A stretch of DNA of 37,991 nucleotides from Flavobacteriaceae bacterium (GTDB lineage Bacteria > Bacteroidota > Bacteroidia > Flavobacteriales > Flavobacteriaceae): assembly GCA_024643385.1 (NCBI GenBank), contig JAHEMZ010000024.1, forward strand, positions 1 to 37,991, in the 5' to 3' direction. Position numbers and translations under genes: made by a program. Position 1 is the first letter of the stretch. Every line of letters starts with the position of its first letter. The notes beneath the pieces were generated by a model. The model worked only from the letters and a program-made list of their open reading frames with translations, was not told where the DNA came from and searched no databases. Shown here piece after piece: positions 10,499 to 20,891 of the stretch.

Positions 10499-10768
10499 AT
10501 GGCTAAAGAATCAATGAAAGCCCGTGAGGTGAAAAGAGCAAAATTGGTTGCGAAGTATGCTGCAAAGAGAAAAGCTTTGAAAGAAGCCGGAGACTATGAA
10601 GCACTTCAAAAGTTGCCAAAGAATGCATCTCCTGTACGTATGCACAATCGTTGCAAACTTACCGGAAGACCTAAAGGGTATATGAGGACATTTGGAGTAT
10701 CACGTGTTATGTTCCGTGAGATGGCCAATTCAGGATTGATCCCAGGAGTTAGAAAAGCTAGCTGGTAA
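10499..10768 (+). CDS. rpsN: 30S ribosomal protein S14, zinc-free type
   Basis: S14 is a head-domain protein. The 89-residue long form has [20 protein letters not shown] at the start and the C-terminal [19 protein letters not shown] block. It has only one Cys and lacks the CxxC...CxxC zinc site of the short form, so it does not depend on zinc. It is followed by a 59-base gap with a possible hairpin before rpsH. Confidence 0.97.
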   Translation: MAKESMKAREVKRAKLVAKYAAKRKALKEAGDYEALQKLPKNASPVRMHNRCKLTGRPKGYMRTFGVSRVMFREMANSGLIPGVRKASW

Positions 10769-10781
10769 TAAATTTAACAGG

Positions 10782-10809
10782 GTGAAGGTTTCTAATCATG
10801 AAAAACCAC
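10782..10809 (+). promoter_or_regulatory. Possible hairpin in the rpsN-rpsH gap
   Basis: GGTTTC (10787-10792) can pair with GAAAAACC (10800-10807) with a bulge, in the 59-base gap before rpsH. In E. coli S8 represses this part of the spc operon by binding mRNA near rplE, so an S8-responsive element is conceivable. The pairing is short and its significance uncertain. Confidence 0.25.
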
Positions 10810-10827
10810 ATCCACAAATTCAAATAA

Positions 10828-11229
10828 ATGAATACAGATCCAATCGCAGATTTTCTAACTCGGGTTAGAAACGCAGTGAACGCAGGACACCGAGTAGTCG
10901 AAGTGCCCGCTTCCAACATTAAAAAGGAAATTACCAAGATCCTTTTTGAACAAGGTTATGTTTTAAGCTATAAGTTTGAAGAGGGAAAGAATCCTCAAGG
11001 AACCATTAAAATAGCATTGAAATATGACAAAATTACCAAAGAGCCGGTAATCAAACATATTGAAAGAGTAAGTAAACCAGGTTTGCGTAAGTATTCAGGG
11101 TCTTCAGAGATACCGCGTGTATTGAACGGATTGGGTATTGCTGTTGTGTCAACTTCTGCGGGAGTAATGACCGGTAAGCAAGCGAAAGCTCAAAACGTGG
11201 GTGGAGAAGTATTGTGTTACGTTTACTAA
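10828..11229 (+). CDS. rpsH: 30S ribosomal protein S8
   Basis: S8 is a primary 16S rRNA-binding protein; in E. coli it also represses the spc operon. The 133 residues begin [20 protein letters not shown] and end GGEVLCYVY, the family's conserved termini. [20 protein letters not shown] is also typical. It follows a 59-base gap that may hold an mRNA structure. Confidence 0.98.
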   Translation: MNTDPIADFLTRVRNAVNAGHRVVEVPASNIKKEITKILFEQGYVLSYKFEEGKNPQGTIKIALKYDKITKEPVIKHIERVSKPGLRKYSGSSEIPRVLNGLGIAVVSTSAGVMTGKQAKAQNVGGEVLCYVY

Positions 11230-11245
11230 AAAATAAGACAAAGAA

Positions 11246-11788
11246 ATGTCAAGAATAGGTAATAACCCAGTAGCAATTCCAAACGGTGTCACTGTTCAAG
11301 TGGATGGAAATACCATAACCGTGAAAGGAAAATTAGGCGAGTTAACCCAAGAATTCGACGGGGTTAGCGTAAAAGTTGAAGAAGGAAATGTTTATGTAGA
11401 ACGTCCTTCCGATGCAAAAGATCACAGAGCAAAACACGGTTTGTACCGTTCTCTTGTTAACAACATGATAAAAGGTGTGTCTGCAGGATGGACCAAAGAA
11501 TTGGAGTTTGTAGGAGTAGGGTATCGTGCTAGCAACCAAGGGCAGAAATTAGACCTGGCCGTTGGATTTTCACACAATATAGTTTTGGACATCGCTCCTG
11601 AAGTAATTGTGGAAACTGTAACCGAAAAAGGTAAGAATCCTATTGTTAAACTCACTTCTTACGACAAACAATTGGTGGGACAAGTTGCCGCCAAGATCCG
11701 TGGTTTCCGTAAACCGGAACCTTACAAAGGAAAAGGGATCAAGTTTGTAGGAGAAATAATTAGAAGAAAAGCAGGTAAATCTGCATAA
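11246..11788 (+). CDS. rplF: 50S ribosomal protein L6
   Basis: L6 lies near the sarcin-ricin loop and the L7/L12 stalk base. The 180 residues begin MSRIGNNPVAIPNGVTV and include GYRASNQGQKLDLAVGFSH and RKPEPYKGKGIKFVGE, both hallmarks of the family. Two repeated L6 domains are expected from the length. It lies between rpsH and rplR. Confidence 0.98.
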   Translation: MSRIGNNPVAIPNGVTVQVDGNTITVKGKLGELTQEFDGVSVKVEEGNVYVERPSDAKDHRAKHGLYRSLVNNMIKGVSAGWTKELEFVGVGYRASNQGQKLDLAVGFSHNIVLDIAPEVIVETVTEKGKNPIVKLTSYDKQLVGQVAAKIRGFRKPEPYKGKGIKFVGEIIRRKAGKSA

Positions 11789-11799
11789 GACTATAAGTT

Positions 11800-12156
11800 A
11801 TGGCATTATCTAAATACGAAAGAAGAGAGCGTATCCGCTTTCGAATCAGAAAAACAGTTTCAGGAAGCGAACAACGTCCGCGTTTGGCCGTTTTCAGAAG
11901 CAATAAAGAAATTTATGCGCAACTTATTGACGATGTCAGTGGAAAAACAATCACTGCTGCTTCTTCAAGAGATAAAGACATAAACACTTCTAAAGTGAAT
12001 AAAAGCGAAGCTGCCAAATTGGTAGGGAAAGCTATTGCTGAAAAAGCGGTGAAAGCCGGAGTGGAGGCAATAACATTCGATAGAGGTGGTTATTTGTACC
12101 ACGGAAGAGTTAAATCATTGGCAGAAGGAGCTCGTGAGGGCGGACTAAAATTCTAA
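11800..12156 (+). CDS. rplR: 50S ribosomal protein L18
   Basis: L18 carries 5S rRNA into the large subunit with L5. The 118 residues include [20 protein letters not shown], the [12 protein letters not shown] block and a C-terminal [20 protein letters not shown], all as in other L18 proteins. It is followed 4 bases later by rpsE. Confidence 0.98.
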   Translation: MALSKYERRERIRFRIRKTVSGSEQRPRLAVFRSNKEIYAQLIDDVSGKTITAASSRDKDINTSKVNKSEAAKLVGKAIAEKAVKAGVEAITFDRGGYLYHGRVKSLAEGAREGGLKF

Positions 12157-12160
12157 GCAT

Positions 12161-12685
12161 ATGTATCAAGATTATAAGAACGTAGAAATAGTGAAGCCCG
12201 GAGGTCTGGAATTGAAGGATCGTTTGGTAGGAGTACAACGTGTAACCAAGGTAACTAAAGGTGGTAGAGCATTCGGCTTTTCAGCTATCGTAGTGGTAGG
12301 TGATGAAAAAGGAGTGGTTGGACACGGTTTAGGAAAATCGAAAGATGTAGCCAGTGCCATTGCAAAGGCGATCGAGGATGCAAAAAAGAACTTGGTTCGT
12401 ATTCCGTTGAATAAGGTAACCCTGCCACATGAGCAAAAAGGGAAATACGGTGGAGCAAGAGTAACATTGTTACCTGCAGCTCCCGGTACCGGGGTAATTG
12501 CCGGTGGTGCTGTACGTGCCGTATTGGAGGCCGTTGGAATTCACGATGTATTGTCGAAGTCACAAGGATCCTCAAACCCACACAACGTGGTAAAAGCTAC
12601 TTTTGACGCATTGTTGCAGTTGCGAAGTGCCGAGACCGTAGCCAAACAAAGAGGTATCTCTTTAGAGAAATTGTTTAAAGGATAA
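12161..12685 (+). CDS. rpsE: 30S ribosomal protein S5
   Basis: S5 supports decoding fidelity and mRNA unwinding. The 174 residues contain the S5 RNA-binding domain ([20 protein letters not shown], then [20 protein letters not shown]) and the C-terminal fold with [20 protein letters not shown]. The short N-terminus ([15 protein letters not shown]) is less conserved. It is 12 bases upstream of rpmD. Confidence 0.98.
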   Translation: MYQDYKNVEIVKPGGLELKDRLVGVQRVTKVTKGGRAFGFSAIVVVGDEKGVVGHGLGKSKDVASAIAKAIEDAKKNLVRIPLNKVTLPHEQKGKYGGARVTLLPAAPGTGVIAGGAVRAVLEAVGIHDVLSKSQGSSNPHNVVKATFDALLQLRSAETVAKQRGISLEKLFKG

Positions 12686-12697
12686 AAACTGGAAATT

Positions 12698-12877
12698 ATG
12701 GCAAAGATTAAAGTAACTAAGGTTCGCAGTGACATAAGACGTCCAGAAACCCAGAAAAGAACCCTTAAATCTCTAGGGTTGACCAAAATGTGGCAAACGG
12801 TAGAGCACGAGGATACACCAGTTATTCTTGGTATGATAAAAAAAGTTAATCACCTAGTTTCTGTTGAAACTAAATAA
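12698..12877 (+). CDS. rpmD: 50S ribosomal protein L30
   Basis: The 59-residue frame reads MAKIKVTKVRSDIRRPETQK at the start, with the family's TLKSLGLTKM and the C-terminal ILGMIKKVNHLVSVE. L30 binds 23S rRNA in the large subunit. Length and position between rpsE and rplO agree with the spc order. The gene is easily missed because of its size. Confidence 0.96.
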   Translation: MAKIKVTKVRSDIRRPETQKRTLKSLGLTKMWQTVEHEDTPVILGMIKKVNHLVSVETK

Positions 12878-12888
12878 GATATACGGAA

Positions 12889-13341
12889 ATGGATTTAAGT
12901 AATTTAAAACCAGCTGAAGGTTCAGTTAAGAAAGAAGCTAAGCGAGTAGGTCGTGGGCAAGGTTCCGGTAAAGGAGGAACTGCTACCCGTGGTCATAAAG
13001 GAGCAAAGTCTCGTTCAGGATATGCTAAGAAATTAGGATTTGAAGGAGGACAAATGCCTTTGCAACGACGTGTGCCAAAATTTGGCTTTACGAATATAAA
13101 CCGCAAAGAGTACCAGGGGGTTAATTTGGATATCCTTCAGGAACTGGTGGATAATAAGAAAATCAAGGATACAGTAGACTTTGGAACTTTGGTAAGCTTA
13201 GGATTAGTAGGCAAGAGTGAAATGGTGAAGATTTTGGGACGTGGAGAACTAAAAGCTAAATTAACCGTAACCGCTCATAAGTTCACTGCTACTGCTAAGG
13301 CTGCTATTGAAGCTGCCGGTGGTGAAGCTGTAACCTTGTAA
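12889..13341 (+). CDS. rplO: 50S ribosomal protein L15
   Basis: L15 is a late-assembly large-subunit protein. The 150 residues begin MDLSNLKPAEGSVKKEAKRV and have the Gly-rich RVGRGQGSGKGGTATRGHKG block, FEGGQMPLQRRVPKFGF, and the C-terminal VTAHKFTATAKAAIEAAGG. It precedes secY by 12 bases. Confidence 0.98.
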   Translation: MDLSNLKPAEGSVKKEAKRVGRGQGSGKGGTATRGHKGAKSRSGYAKKLGFEGGQMPLQRRVPKFGFTNINRKEYQGVNLDILQELVDNKKIKDTVDFGTLVSLGLVGKSEMVKILGRGELKAKLTVTAHKFTATAKAAIEAAGGEAVTL

Positions 13342-13353
13342 TTTTTCTGTAGG

Positions 13354-14697
13354 ATGAAATTTATCGAAAATTTAAAAAATATTTACAAAATAGAAGAACT
13401 GCGTAATCGCATCGTGCTTACGCTTGGTCTTCTGTTGGTGTATCGATTCGGCGCCCAAGTGGTATTGCCGGGGATAGACGCAGCCATGTTGACAGAATTT
13501 GCAGGGAAGTTTGACGACGGAGGAATCGGTGGTCTACTGAATGCTTTTACAGGGGGTGCGTTTGCAAATGCCTCTGTTTTTGCGCTGGGGATCATGCCTT
13601 ATATTTCGGCTTCCATTGTAGTTCAGTTAATGCAAATAGCTATTCCTTACCTACAGAAATTACAAAAGGAAGGGGAAAGCGGAAGAAAAAAGATCAATCA
13701 AATCACACGTTGGTTAACCATCGGTATTTGTTTGGTGCAGGCACCTAGTTATTTAGCGGGACTTCCTGCATTGGGGGTTCCCTCTGAGGCTTTCGTAATG
13801 GGACAATCAGTGTTGTTCTATGTATCCTCGATCACTATTCTGGTCACAGGGTGTATTTTCGCCATGTGGTTGGGAGAGAAGATAACCGATAAAGGGATTG
13901 GTAATGGTATTTCCATCTTAATTATGGTGGGTATTATTGCTCGTTTACCATTAACATTTGCTCAAGAATTTGCTTCTCGAGTACTAGAGTCCAACGGAGG
14001 TTTAATCATGATCTTGATCGAATTGGTCATTTGGTTCGTGATCATCCTACTATCTATAATGTTGGTGATGGCGGTACGAAAAATACCTGTTCAATACGCC
14101 AGAAGAACTGCAAGTGGAGGGTACGAAAAGAACATTTTTGGAGCAAGACAATTTATTCCATTGAAGTTAAACGCTTCGGGGGTAATGCCGATCATCTTTG
14201 CACAGGCGATCATGTTTGTGCCGGCTGCTGTGGCTAGTCTCTCTGAAAGTAATTGGGCGCAAACGATTCAAGCTAACTTTAGTGATATTTTTGGCTTCTG
14301 GTACAATTTAATGTTCTCTATCTTGATCATTATCTTTACCTATTTTTATACTGCAATTACGGTTCCTACCAATAAAATGGCAGACGACCTGAAACGTAGC
14401 GGAGGATTTATTCCGGGGATAAAACCTGGAACTGATACAGCGGAGTACCTGGACCGAATTATGTCTCAGATAACCTTTCCCGGTTCCATTTTTTTAGCGT
14501 TGATCGCTATCTTTCCTGCGTTTGTAGTAAAGATCCTAGGAATACAGCAAGGATGGGCTTTATTCTATGGTGGTACGTCCCTTCTTATTATGGTAGGGGT
14601 GGCCATCGATACAATGCAACAAGTCAATTCCTATTTGTTGAACCGTCACTACGACGGCTTGATGAAAAGTGGAAAAAATAGAAAAGCAGTAGCTTAA
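13354..14697 (+). CDS. secY: Protein translocase subunit SecY
   Basis: SecY is the channel of the Sec translocon in the inner membrane. The 447-residue protein has the family length, with about ten hydrophobic segments. Recognisable motifs are [20 protein letters not shown] (TM1), the plug/TM2 region ending [18 protein letters not shown], the cytoplasmic loop IPVQYARR, and NPTNK-like [20 protein letters not shown]. It is embedded in the spc cluster after rplO and ends one base before infA. Confidence 0.98.
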   Translation: MKFIENLKNIYKIEELRNRIVLTLGLLLVYRFGAQVVLPGIDAAMLTEFAGKFDDGGIGGLLNAFTGGAFANASVFALGIMPYISASIVVQLMQIAIPYLQKLQKEGESGRKKINQITRWLTIGICLVQAPSYLAGLPALGVPSEAFVMGQSVLFYVSSITILVTGCIFAMWLGEKITDKGIGNGISILIMVGIIARLPLTFAQEFASRVLESNGGLIMILIELVIWFVIILLSIMLVMAVRKIPVQYARRTASGGYEKNIFGARQFIPLKLNASGVMPIIFAQAIMFVPAAVASLSESNWAQTIQANFSDIFGFWYNLMFSILIIIFTYFYTAITVPTNKMADDLKRSGGFIPGIKPGTDTAEYLDRIMSQITFPGSIFLALIAIFPAFVVKILGIQQGWALFYGGTSLLIMVGVAIDTMQQVNSYLLNRHYDGLMKSGKNRKAVA

Positions 14698-14698
14698 T

Positions 14699-14914
14699 AT
14701 GGCAAAACAAGCGGCAATAGAACAAGATGGTAGCATTGTAGAGGCATTGTCCAATGCAATGTTCCGAGTTGAATTGGAAAATGGTCATATTGTTACAGCG
14801 CATATTTCCGGAAAAATGCGCATGCACTATATTAAATTGCTACCCGGAGATAAAGTTAAATTAGAAATGAGCCCTTACGATCTAAGTAAAGCTCGCATAA
14901 CCTATAGATACTAA
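14699..14914 (+). CDS. infA: Translation initiation factor IF-1
   Basis: IF-1 binds the ribosomal A site during initiation. The 71 residues form a single OB fold: [40 protein letters not shown], then [20 protein letters not shown]. The length is that of the bacterial family. It lies between secY and rpmJ. Confidence 0.98.
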   Translation: MAKQAAIEQDGSIVEALSNAMFRVELENGHIVTAHISGKMRMHYIKLLPGDKVKLEMSPYDLSKARITYRY

Positions 14915-14919
14915 TAGAG

Positions 14920-15036
14920 ATGAAAGTAAGAGCATCCATTAAAAAAAGAAGCGCCGACTGTAAGATAGTTCGCAGAAACGGACGTTTGTATGTTATTAAT
15001 AAAAAGAACCCAAGGTTCAAACAAAGACAAGGATAA
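14920..15036 (+). CDS. rpmJ: 50S ribosomal protein L36, zinc-free type
   Basis: The 38-residue frame reads [20 protein letters not shown] and ends NPRFKQRQG, the family's C-terminal signature. Only one Cys remains of the usual three Cys and one His zinc ligands, so this copy is of the zinc-independent type. It starts 6 bases after infA and ends 3 bases before rpsM. Its small size makes it easy to overlook. Confidence 0.95.
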   Translation: MKVRASIKKRSADCKIVRRNGRLYVINKKNPRFKQRQG

Positions 15037-15039
15037 ATT

Positions 15040-15414
15040 ATGGCAAGAATCGCAGGTGTCGATATCCCAAAGAATAAAAGGGGTGTAATCGCGTTAACGT
15101 ATATCTTCGGAATCGGTAAGAGCCGTGCCCAAGATATCTTAGAAAAAGCCGGAGTAAGTGAAGACAAAAAAGTAAACGATTGGTCTGATGATGAAATTGG
15201 AGCTATTCGTGAAGCTGTTTCTTTCTTCAAGATCGAAGGTGAATTACGTAGTGAAATATCATTGAGCATTAAACGCTTAATGGATATTGGTTGTTACAGA
15301 GGTATTCGTCACAGAAGCGGACTTCCTTTAAGGGGTCAACGCACGAAGAATAACTCTAGAACTAGAAAAGGAAAACGTAAAACAGTTGCTAACAAGAAAA
15401 AAGCAACTAAATAA
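15040..15414 (+). CDS. rpsM: 30S ribosomal protein S13
   Basis: S13 forms bridges to the large subunit and contacts P-site tRNA with its tail. The 124 residues begin [20 protein letters not shown] and contain [38 protein letters not shown] and the basic tail [14 protein letters not shown]. It is the first gene of the alpha-operon segment. Confidence 0.98.
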   Translation: MARIAGVDIPKNKRGVIALTYIFGIGKSRAQDILEKAGVSEDKKVNDWSDDEIGAIREAVSFFKIEGELRSEISLSIKRLMDIGCYRGIRHRSGLPLRGQRTKNNSRTRKGKRKTVANKKKATK

Positions 15415-15425
15415 CCCTTAGAGAT

Positions 15426-15818
15426 ATGGCAAAGTCTAGTACAAAGAATACGAAAAAACGTAAAGTTATTGTGGAATCAAATGGGGAAGCACATATTGCT
15501 GCCTCTTTCAACAATATTATTATTACGTTAACCAATAAGAACGGAGATGTAATCTCTTGGTCGTCTGCCGGTAAAATGGGATTCAGAGGATCAAAGAAAA
15601 ACACTCCTTATGCTGCCCAGTTGGCATCAGAAGATTGCGCTAAAGTTGCTCACGAAGCAGGTTTACGCAAAGTAAAAGTTTACGTGAAAGGACCAGGGAA
15701 CGGTAGAGAATCTGCTATCCGTTCTATTCATAATGCCGGAATTGAAGTCACCGAGATCATCGATGTAACTCCAATGCCGCACAACGGATGTCGTCCTCCA
15801 AAACGAAGAAGAGTATAA
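15426..15818 (+). CDS. rpsK: 30S ribosomal protein S11
   Basis: S11 lies in the platform near the Shine-Dalgarno/anti-SD region. The 130 residues include the block [58 protein letters not shown] and the C-terminal [16 protein letters not shown]. It is followed by an 85-base structured gap before rpsD. Confidence 0.98.
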   Translation: MAKSSTKNTKKRKVIVESNGEAHIAASFNNIIITLTNKNGDVISWSSAGKMGFRGSKKNTPYAAQLASEDCAKVAHEAGLRKVKVYVKGPGNGRESAIRSIHNAGIEVTEIIDVTPMPHNGCRPPKRRRV

Positions 15819-15837
15819 TCAACAATTAGTATAAACC

Positions 15838-15886
15838 TGAAGGAAAGCGAAAACTAGAGGATGACCTTAATTTAGTATTCCCTTCA
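15838..15886 (+). promoter_or_regulatory. Candidate ribosomal-protein leader RNA before rpsD
   Basis: Three nested stems can be drawn: TGAAGG (15838-15843) with CCTTCA (15881-15886), ACTA (15853-15856) with TAGT (15873-15876), and AGG (15858-15860) with CCT (15865-15867) closing an ATGA loop. The element ends 17 bases before the S4 start. S4 is the alpha-operon repressor in E. coli, and I recall S4 leaders being predicted in flavobacteria, so an S4-binding leader is the leading explanation. Confidence 0.5.
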
Positions 15887-15903
15887 AAAATCAATTTTAA
15901 GTA

Positions 15904-16509
15904 ATGGCAAGATATACTGGTCCCAAAACTAAAATAGCACGTAAGTTTGGCGAAGCTATTTATGGCGAAGACAAATCTTTCGAAAAAAGAAATTACCCTC
16001 CTGGACAACACGGACAAAACCGCAGAAGAGGTAAAAAATCTGAGTACGCTGTTCAGTTGGCGGAAAAACAAAAGGCAAAATATACCTACGGGATTCTAGA
16101 ACGTCAATTTCGTAATATGTTTAAAAGAGCAACCGCTGCGCAGGGTATTACCGGTGAAGTGTTGCTTCAATTGTGCGAATCACGTTTAGATAATGTGGTT
16201 TACCGAATGGGAATTGCTCCTAGCCGAAGTGCTGCAAGACAATTAGTTTCTCACCGTCACGTAACTGTAAATGGTGAAAAAGTGAACATTCCATCTTACC
16301 AGTTAAAAGCGGGTGATGTGGTGGCAGTAAGAGAGAAATCAAAATCTTTGGAAGCGATCCAAAATTCATTAGCCAACGCCGGCCAAGTGTATGAGTGGAT
16401 CACCTGGAATACAGAAAAGAAAGAAGGTACTTTCGTTTCTGTACCGCAACGAATTCAAATTCCTGAGAACATCAACGAGCAGTTCATCGTTGAATTATAT
16501 TCAAAATAA
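15904..16509 (+). CDS. rpsD: 30S ribosomal protein S4
   Basis: S4 is a primary 16S rRNA binder that helps nucleate 30S assembly. The 201 residues begin [20 protein letters not shown]. The S4 RNA-binding domain appears in the middle ([19 protein letters not shown], then [20 protein letters not shown]). In E. coli S4 also represses its own operon, and the 85-base gap upstream here contains a plausible mRNA structure for that. rpoA follows 24 bases later. Confidence 0.98.
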   Translation: MARYTGPKTKIARKFGEAIYGEDKSFEKRNYPPGQHGQNRRRGKKSEYAVQLAEKQKAKYTYGILERQFRNMFKRATAAQGITGEVLLQLCESRLDNVVYRMGIAPSRSAARQLVSHRHVTVNGEKVNIPSYQLKAGDVVAVREKSKSLEAIQNSLANAGQVYEWITWNTEKKEGTFVSVPQRIQIPENINEQFIVELYSK

Positions 16510-16533
16510 TCTAAAACACACACGAGTCAAATT

Positions 16534-17526
16534 ATGGCAGTATTTAGTTTTCAAAAGCCTGATAAAGTTATCATGATCAATTCTACCGATTTCGAGGGGA
16601 AATTTGAATTTCGCCCTTTGGAACCAGGTTACGGATTGACCGTAGGTAACGCCCTAAGACGTGTACTACTTTCCTCATTGGAAGGTTTCGCAATTACCTC
16701 GGTGAGAATCGAGGGAGTTGACCACGAATTCTCAACAATCCCCGGAGTCGTAGAGGATGTAACTGAAATCGTTTTGAACTTGAAGCAAGTTCGTCTGAAA
16801 AGACAGATCGATGAGATCGATAACGAGACGGTGACCATTTCTGTTTCCGGTGCAGAGCAATTGACGGCTGGAGATTTCCAAAAGTTCATTTCCGGTTTCC
16901 AAGTTTTAAATCCAGAATTGGTGATTTGTAATATGGATCCCAAAGTGAATTTAAACTTTGAAATTACTATCGAGAAAGGACGTGGATATGTTCCTGCAGA
17001 AGAGAACAAGAAAGCAAATGCGCCTCTTGGAACCATTTTTACGGATTCAATCTATACCCCTATCAAAAATGTGAAGTATAGTATCGAGAACTTCCGGGTA
17101 GAGCAAAAGACCGATTATGAAAAATTAGTTTTTGAGATCCTTACCGATGGTTCTATCCATCCTAAAGATGCTTTGACCGAAGCGGCCAAAACCTTGATCC
17201 ATCACTTTATGTTGTTCAGTGACGAGCGAATTACATTAGAAGCGGATGAGATTGCACAAACTGAAACCTATGATGAAGAATCTCTTCACATGCGTCAGTT
17301 ATTAAAAACCAAATTAATTGATTTGGACCTTTCCGTTCGTGCTTTGAATTGTTTAAAAGCTGCTGAAGTGGATACCTTGGGAGATTTGGTTTCTTACAAC
17401 AAAAACGATTTGATGAAATTCAGAAATTTTGGTAAAAAATCATTAACTGAGCTTGAAGAGCTGGTAAATGTAAAAGGCCTTAATTTCGGAATGGATCTAT
17501 CAAAATATAAATTAGATAAAGACTAA
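16534..17526 (+). CDS. rpoA: RNA polymerase subunit alpha
   Basis: Alpha dimerises to nucleate RNA polymerase assembly, and its C-terminal domain contacts activators and UP elements. The 330 residues include the N-terminal dimerisation block [20 protein letters not shown] (about residues 28-47). The C-terminal domain carries helix-hairpin-helix-type motifs ([36 protein letters not shown]). It sits between rpsD and rplQ as in most bacteria. The N-terminus [17 protein letters not shown] is of the type seen in Bacteroidota. Confidence 0.98.
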   Translation: MAVFSFQKPDKVIMINSTDFEGKFEFRPLEPGYGLTVGNALRRVLLSSLEGFAITSVRIEGVDHEFSTIPGVVEDVTEIVLNLKQVRLKRQIDEIDNETVTISVSGAEQLTAGDFQKFISGFQVLNPELVICNMDPKVNLNFEITIEKGRGYVPAEENKKANAPLGTIFTDSIYTPIKNVKYSIENFRVEQKTDYEKLVFEILTDGSIHPKDALTEAAKTLIHHFMLFSDERITLEADEIAQTETYDEESLHMRQLLKTKLIDLDLSVRALNCLKAAEVDTLGDLVSYNKNDLMKFRNFGKKSLTELEELVNVKGLNFGMDLSKYKLDKD

Positions 17527-17528
17527 TC

Positions 17529-17570
17529 CATCATATTTTGCTCCTCAAAAAGGGTTGTAGCAAGATGATG
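17529..17570 (+). promoter_or_regulatory. Possible structured RNA between rpoA and rplQ
   Basis: CATCAT (17529-17534) pairs with ATGATG (17565-17570). Inside it TTGCT (17538-17542) pairs with AGCAA (17559-17563), and CCT (17543-17545) can pair with AGG (17551-17553). The element fills most of the 60-base gap before rplQ, where intergenic distances in this operon are otherwise mostly below 25 bases. Autoregulation by L17 or a processing site are possible roles. Confidence 0.35.
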
Positions 17571-17586
17571 ATTAAATTAAAACGTC

Positions 17587-18090
17587 ATGAGACACGGAAA
17601 GAAAAATAATCACTTAGGAAGACAAACTGCCCATAGAAAATCTATGTTGGCGAATATGGCTTGTTCCCTAATTGAGCACAAAAGAATCAATACCACGCTT
17701 GCTAAAGCAAAAGCTTTAAAGCAATTTGTAGAGCCCTTGGTGACAAAGTCTAAAGAAGATACTACACACAACCGTCGTATCGTCTTTGGTCGCTTACGCC
17801 AAAAGGATGCTGTTACTGAACTTTTCCGTGATGTAGCGGTTAAAGTAGGAGATCGTCCGGGTGGGTATACCCGTATCATTAAATTGGGGAACCGATTGGG
17901 AGATAACGCCGATATGGCTATGATCGAGTTGGTTGACTACAATGAAGTTTATAACGTAGGTAAGGAATCCAAGAAGAAATCTACACGAAGAAGTCGTAGA
18001 GGTGGAGCAGGATCAACCACAGCCGCCGCTGCAGCACCTGCGGCAGTAGCACCCGCTGTAGAAACCAAAGCTACTAATGAAGAGGAATAA
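17587..18090 (+). CDS. rplQ: 50S ribosomal protein L17
   Basis: L17 lies near the tunnel exit. The core ([60 protein letters not shown]) occupies about the first 125 residues. A basic then Ala/Pro-rich and acidic tail extends the protein to 167 residues, longer than E. coli L17. It is the last gene of the ribosomal operon and is followed by a strong terminator. Confidence 0.98.
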   Translation: MRHGKKNNHLGRQTAHRKSMLANMACSLIEHKRINTTLAKAKALKQFVEPLVTKSKEDTTHNRRIVFGRLRQKDAVTELFRDVAVKVGDRPGGYTRIIKLGNRLGDNADMAMIELVDYNEVYNVGKESKKKSTRRSRRGGAGSTTAAAAAPAAVAPAVETKATNEEE

Positions 18091-18117
18091 AATGATTAAC
18101 ATTCATTTGTAAATAAC

Positions 18118-18152
18118 AAAGGGACTAACCGTTTAAGTTAGTCCCTTTTTTT
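18118..18152 (+). terminator. Intrinsic terminator of the ribosomal operon
   Basis: AAAGGGACTAAC (18118-18129) pairs perfectly with GTTAGTCCCTTT (18137-18148) around a 7-base loop, and the T-run begins inside the right arm. It stands 27 bases after the rplQ stop. Confidence 0.92.
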
Positions 18153-18156
18153 ATAT

Positions 18157-18164
18157 TATTTTTG
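18157..18164 (+). promoter_or_regulatory. Promoter -7 element of carA
   Basis: TATTTTTG matches TAnnTTTG exactly and lies 18 bases before the carA ATG. No good TTG is seen about 20 bases upstream; that region is the arm of the rplQ terminator. Confidence 0.5.
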
Positions 18165-18182
18165 TAAAATCTTAATTTTAAT

Positions 18183-19307
18183 ATGAAATATCAAACAAGA
18201 AAGAAAGCACTTATTTTATTAGCGGATGGAACCATCTTTCACGGCAAAGCCGTTGGGGGTAAAGAGGGTTCGGCCTTTGGAGAAGTTTGTTTCAACACCG
18301 GAATGACGGGTTATCAGGAGATCTTTACCGATCCTTCTTATTTTGGTCAACTGATGGTCACCACCAATGCCCATATTGGAAATTACGGCACCAACCGGGA
18401 AGAAGTGGAGTCCGATGGCGTAAAAATAGCCGGACTGATTTGCCGAAATTTCAGTTATCACTACTCCCGAGTGGACGCCGACCAATCTCTTGAAGAATTC
18501 TTGAACGATAACAATCTGCTTGCGATTAGCGACGTAGATACACGAGCCTTGGTGAGCTATATCCGAGATAATGGGGCTATGAATGCGGTCATTACCACAG
18601 AGGTGGATAATATAGAAGCTTTAAAGCAACAGCTCGCAGCCGTTCCCGATATGAACGGACTTGAATTGGCTTCGAAAGTATCAACCAAAGAGCCTTACTT
18701 TTTCGGAAATGAAAATGCCAAATACAAAGTTTCTGCTTTAGATTTGGGAATAAAGAAGAACATTCTTCGAAACTTAGCTGCACGGGATTGTTATGTGAAA
18801 GTATTTCCATTCGATGCTTCTTTTGAGGATCTGAAATCATTTGATCCCGATGGTTATTTCTTAAGCAATGGCCCCGGTGATCCGGAACCTTTGAAAGCAG
18901 CGGTCACCACCACTCAGAATATACTGAAAACGGGATCTCCCTTGTTCGGAATATGTTTGGGACATCAAGTGCTGGCATTAGCCAATGGGATATCTACTTA
19001 TAAAATGCATCACGGACACAGAGGAATTAACCATCCGATCAAAAATTTGATCACTGGGAAAGGTGAAATCACTTCGCAGAATCATGGGTTTGCCATCAAT
19101 CGAGAAGAAACTGAAAACCACCCTAATGTTGAAATTACACATGTTCATTTAAATGATCATACGGTAGCGGGAATTCAATTAAAGAATCAACCTGCCTTTT
19201 CGGTACAATACCACCCTGAAGCAAGTCCCGGACCTCACGATGCTTCCTATTTGTTTGATCAATTTGTAGAGAACCTTCAGAAATATAAAATGCAAGAAGC
19301 CCTTTAA
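18183..19307 (+). CDS. carA: Carbamoyl-phosphate synthase small (glutaminase) subunit
   Basis: CarA hydrolyses glutamine and passes ammonia to CarB for carbamoyl phosphate, the precursor of pyrimidines and arginine. The 374 residues have the N-terminal CarA domain (ALILLADGTIFHGKA, GEVCFNTGMTGYQEIFTDPS) and a class I glutamine amidotransferase domain. The latter has nucleophile Cys258 in GICLGHQ and the His344/Glu346 pair in YHPEASPGPHD. No carB is adjacent. The gene has its own promoter-like element and a terminator that includes its stop codon. Confidence 0.97.
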   Translation: MKYQTRKKALILLADGTIFHGKAVGGKEGSAFGEVCFNTGMTGYQEIFTDPSYFGQLMVTTNAHIGNYGTNREEVESDGVKIAGLICRNFSYHYSRVDADQSLEEFLNDNNLLAISDVDTRALVSYIRDNGAMNAVITTEVDNIEALKQQLAAVPDMNGLELASKVSTKEPYFFGNENAKYKVSALDLGIKKNILRNLAARDCYVKVFPFDASFEDLKSFDPDGYFLSNGPGDPEPLKAAVTTTQNILKTGSPLFGICLGHQVLALANGISTYKMHHGHRGINHPIKNLITGKGEITSQNHGFAINREETENHPNVEITHVHLNDHTVAGIQLKNQPAFSVQYHPEASPGPHDASYLFDQFVENLQKYKMQEAL

Positions 19308-19324
19308 TAAAGGGCTTTTTTTTT
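19297..19324 (+). terminator. Intrinsic terminator of carA
   Basis: AAGCCCTTTA (19297-19306) pairs with TAAAGGGCTT (19308-19317), followed by a run of T residues to 19324. The carA stop codon (19305-19307) lies in the apex of the hairpin. Confidence 0.9.
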
Positions 19325-19422
19325 GTGCTGTTCGAAAACGTTATAGTACTGAAAAGCCTATGTTTATTGCTGTTAGGGTGAATATATATGACAGTTCTTT
19401 TGTATCTTCACCATTCAATTAA

Positions 19423-20727
<1,305 letters not shown>

Positions 20728-20740
20728 GATGTAACTTTAA

Positions 20741-20777
20741 AAACAAAAAACCTGCCAATGGCAGGTTTTTTGTTTTT
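20741..20777 (+). terminator. Intrinsic terminator of eno
   Basis: CCTGCC (20751-20756) pairs with GGCAGG (20760-20765), flanked by six A residues on the left and six T residues on the right that extend the stem, followed by more T. It could act on both strands. Confidence 0.9.
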
Positions 20778-20891
20778 GCAATATTTTTATTTAAGGATTA
20801 TTTAACCCTTAAGGAAGTCTAAATGTTAATGAAATAGTTTAATATTTTGTAATTTAGCAATACCTAAATAATCATAATTTAAAACACGCAT

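Noticed and set aside
19374-19396. TAGGGT followed by GACAGTT upstream of eno, similar to the three-site motif
   Set aside because: The spacing is 2 bases shorter, GG before TAGGGT is missing, and the second block differs; eno is a housekeeping gene. Probably chance.
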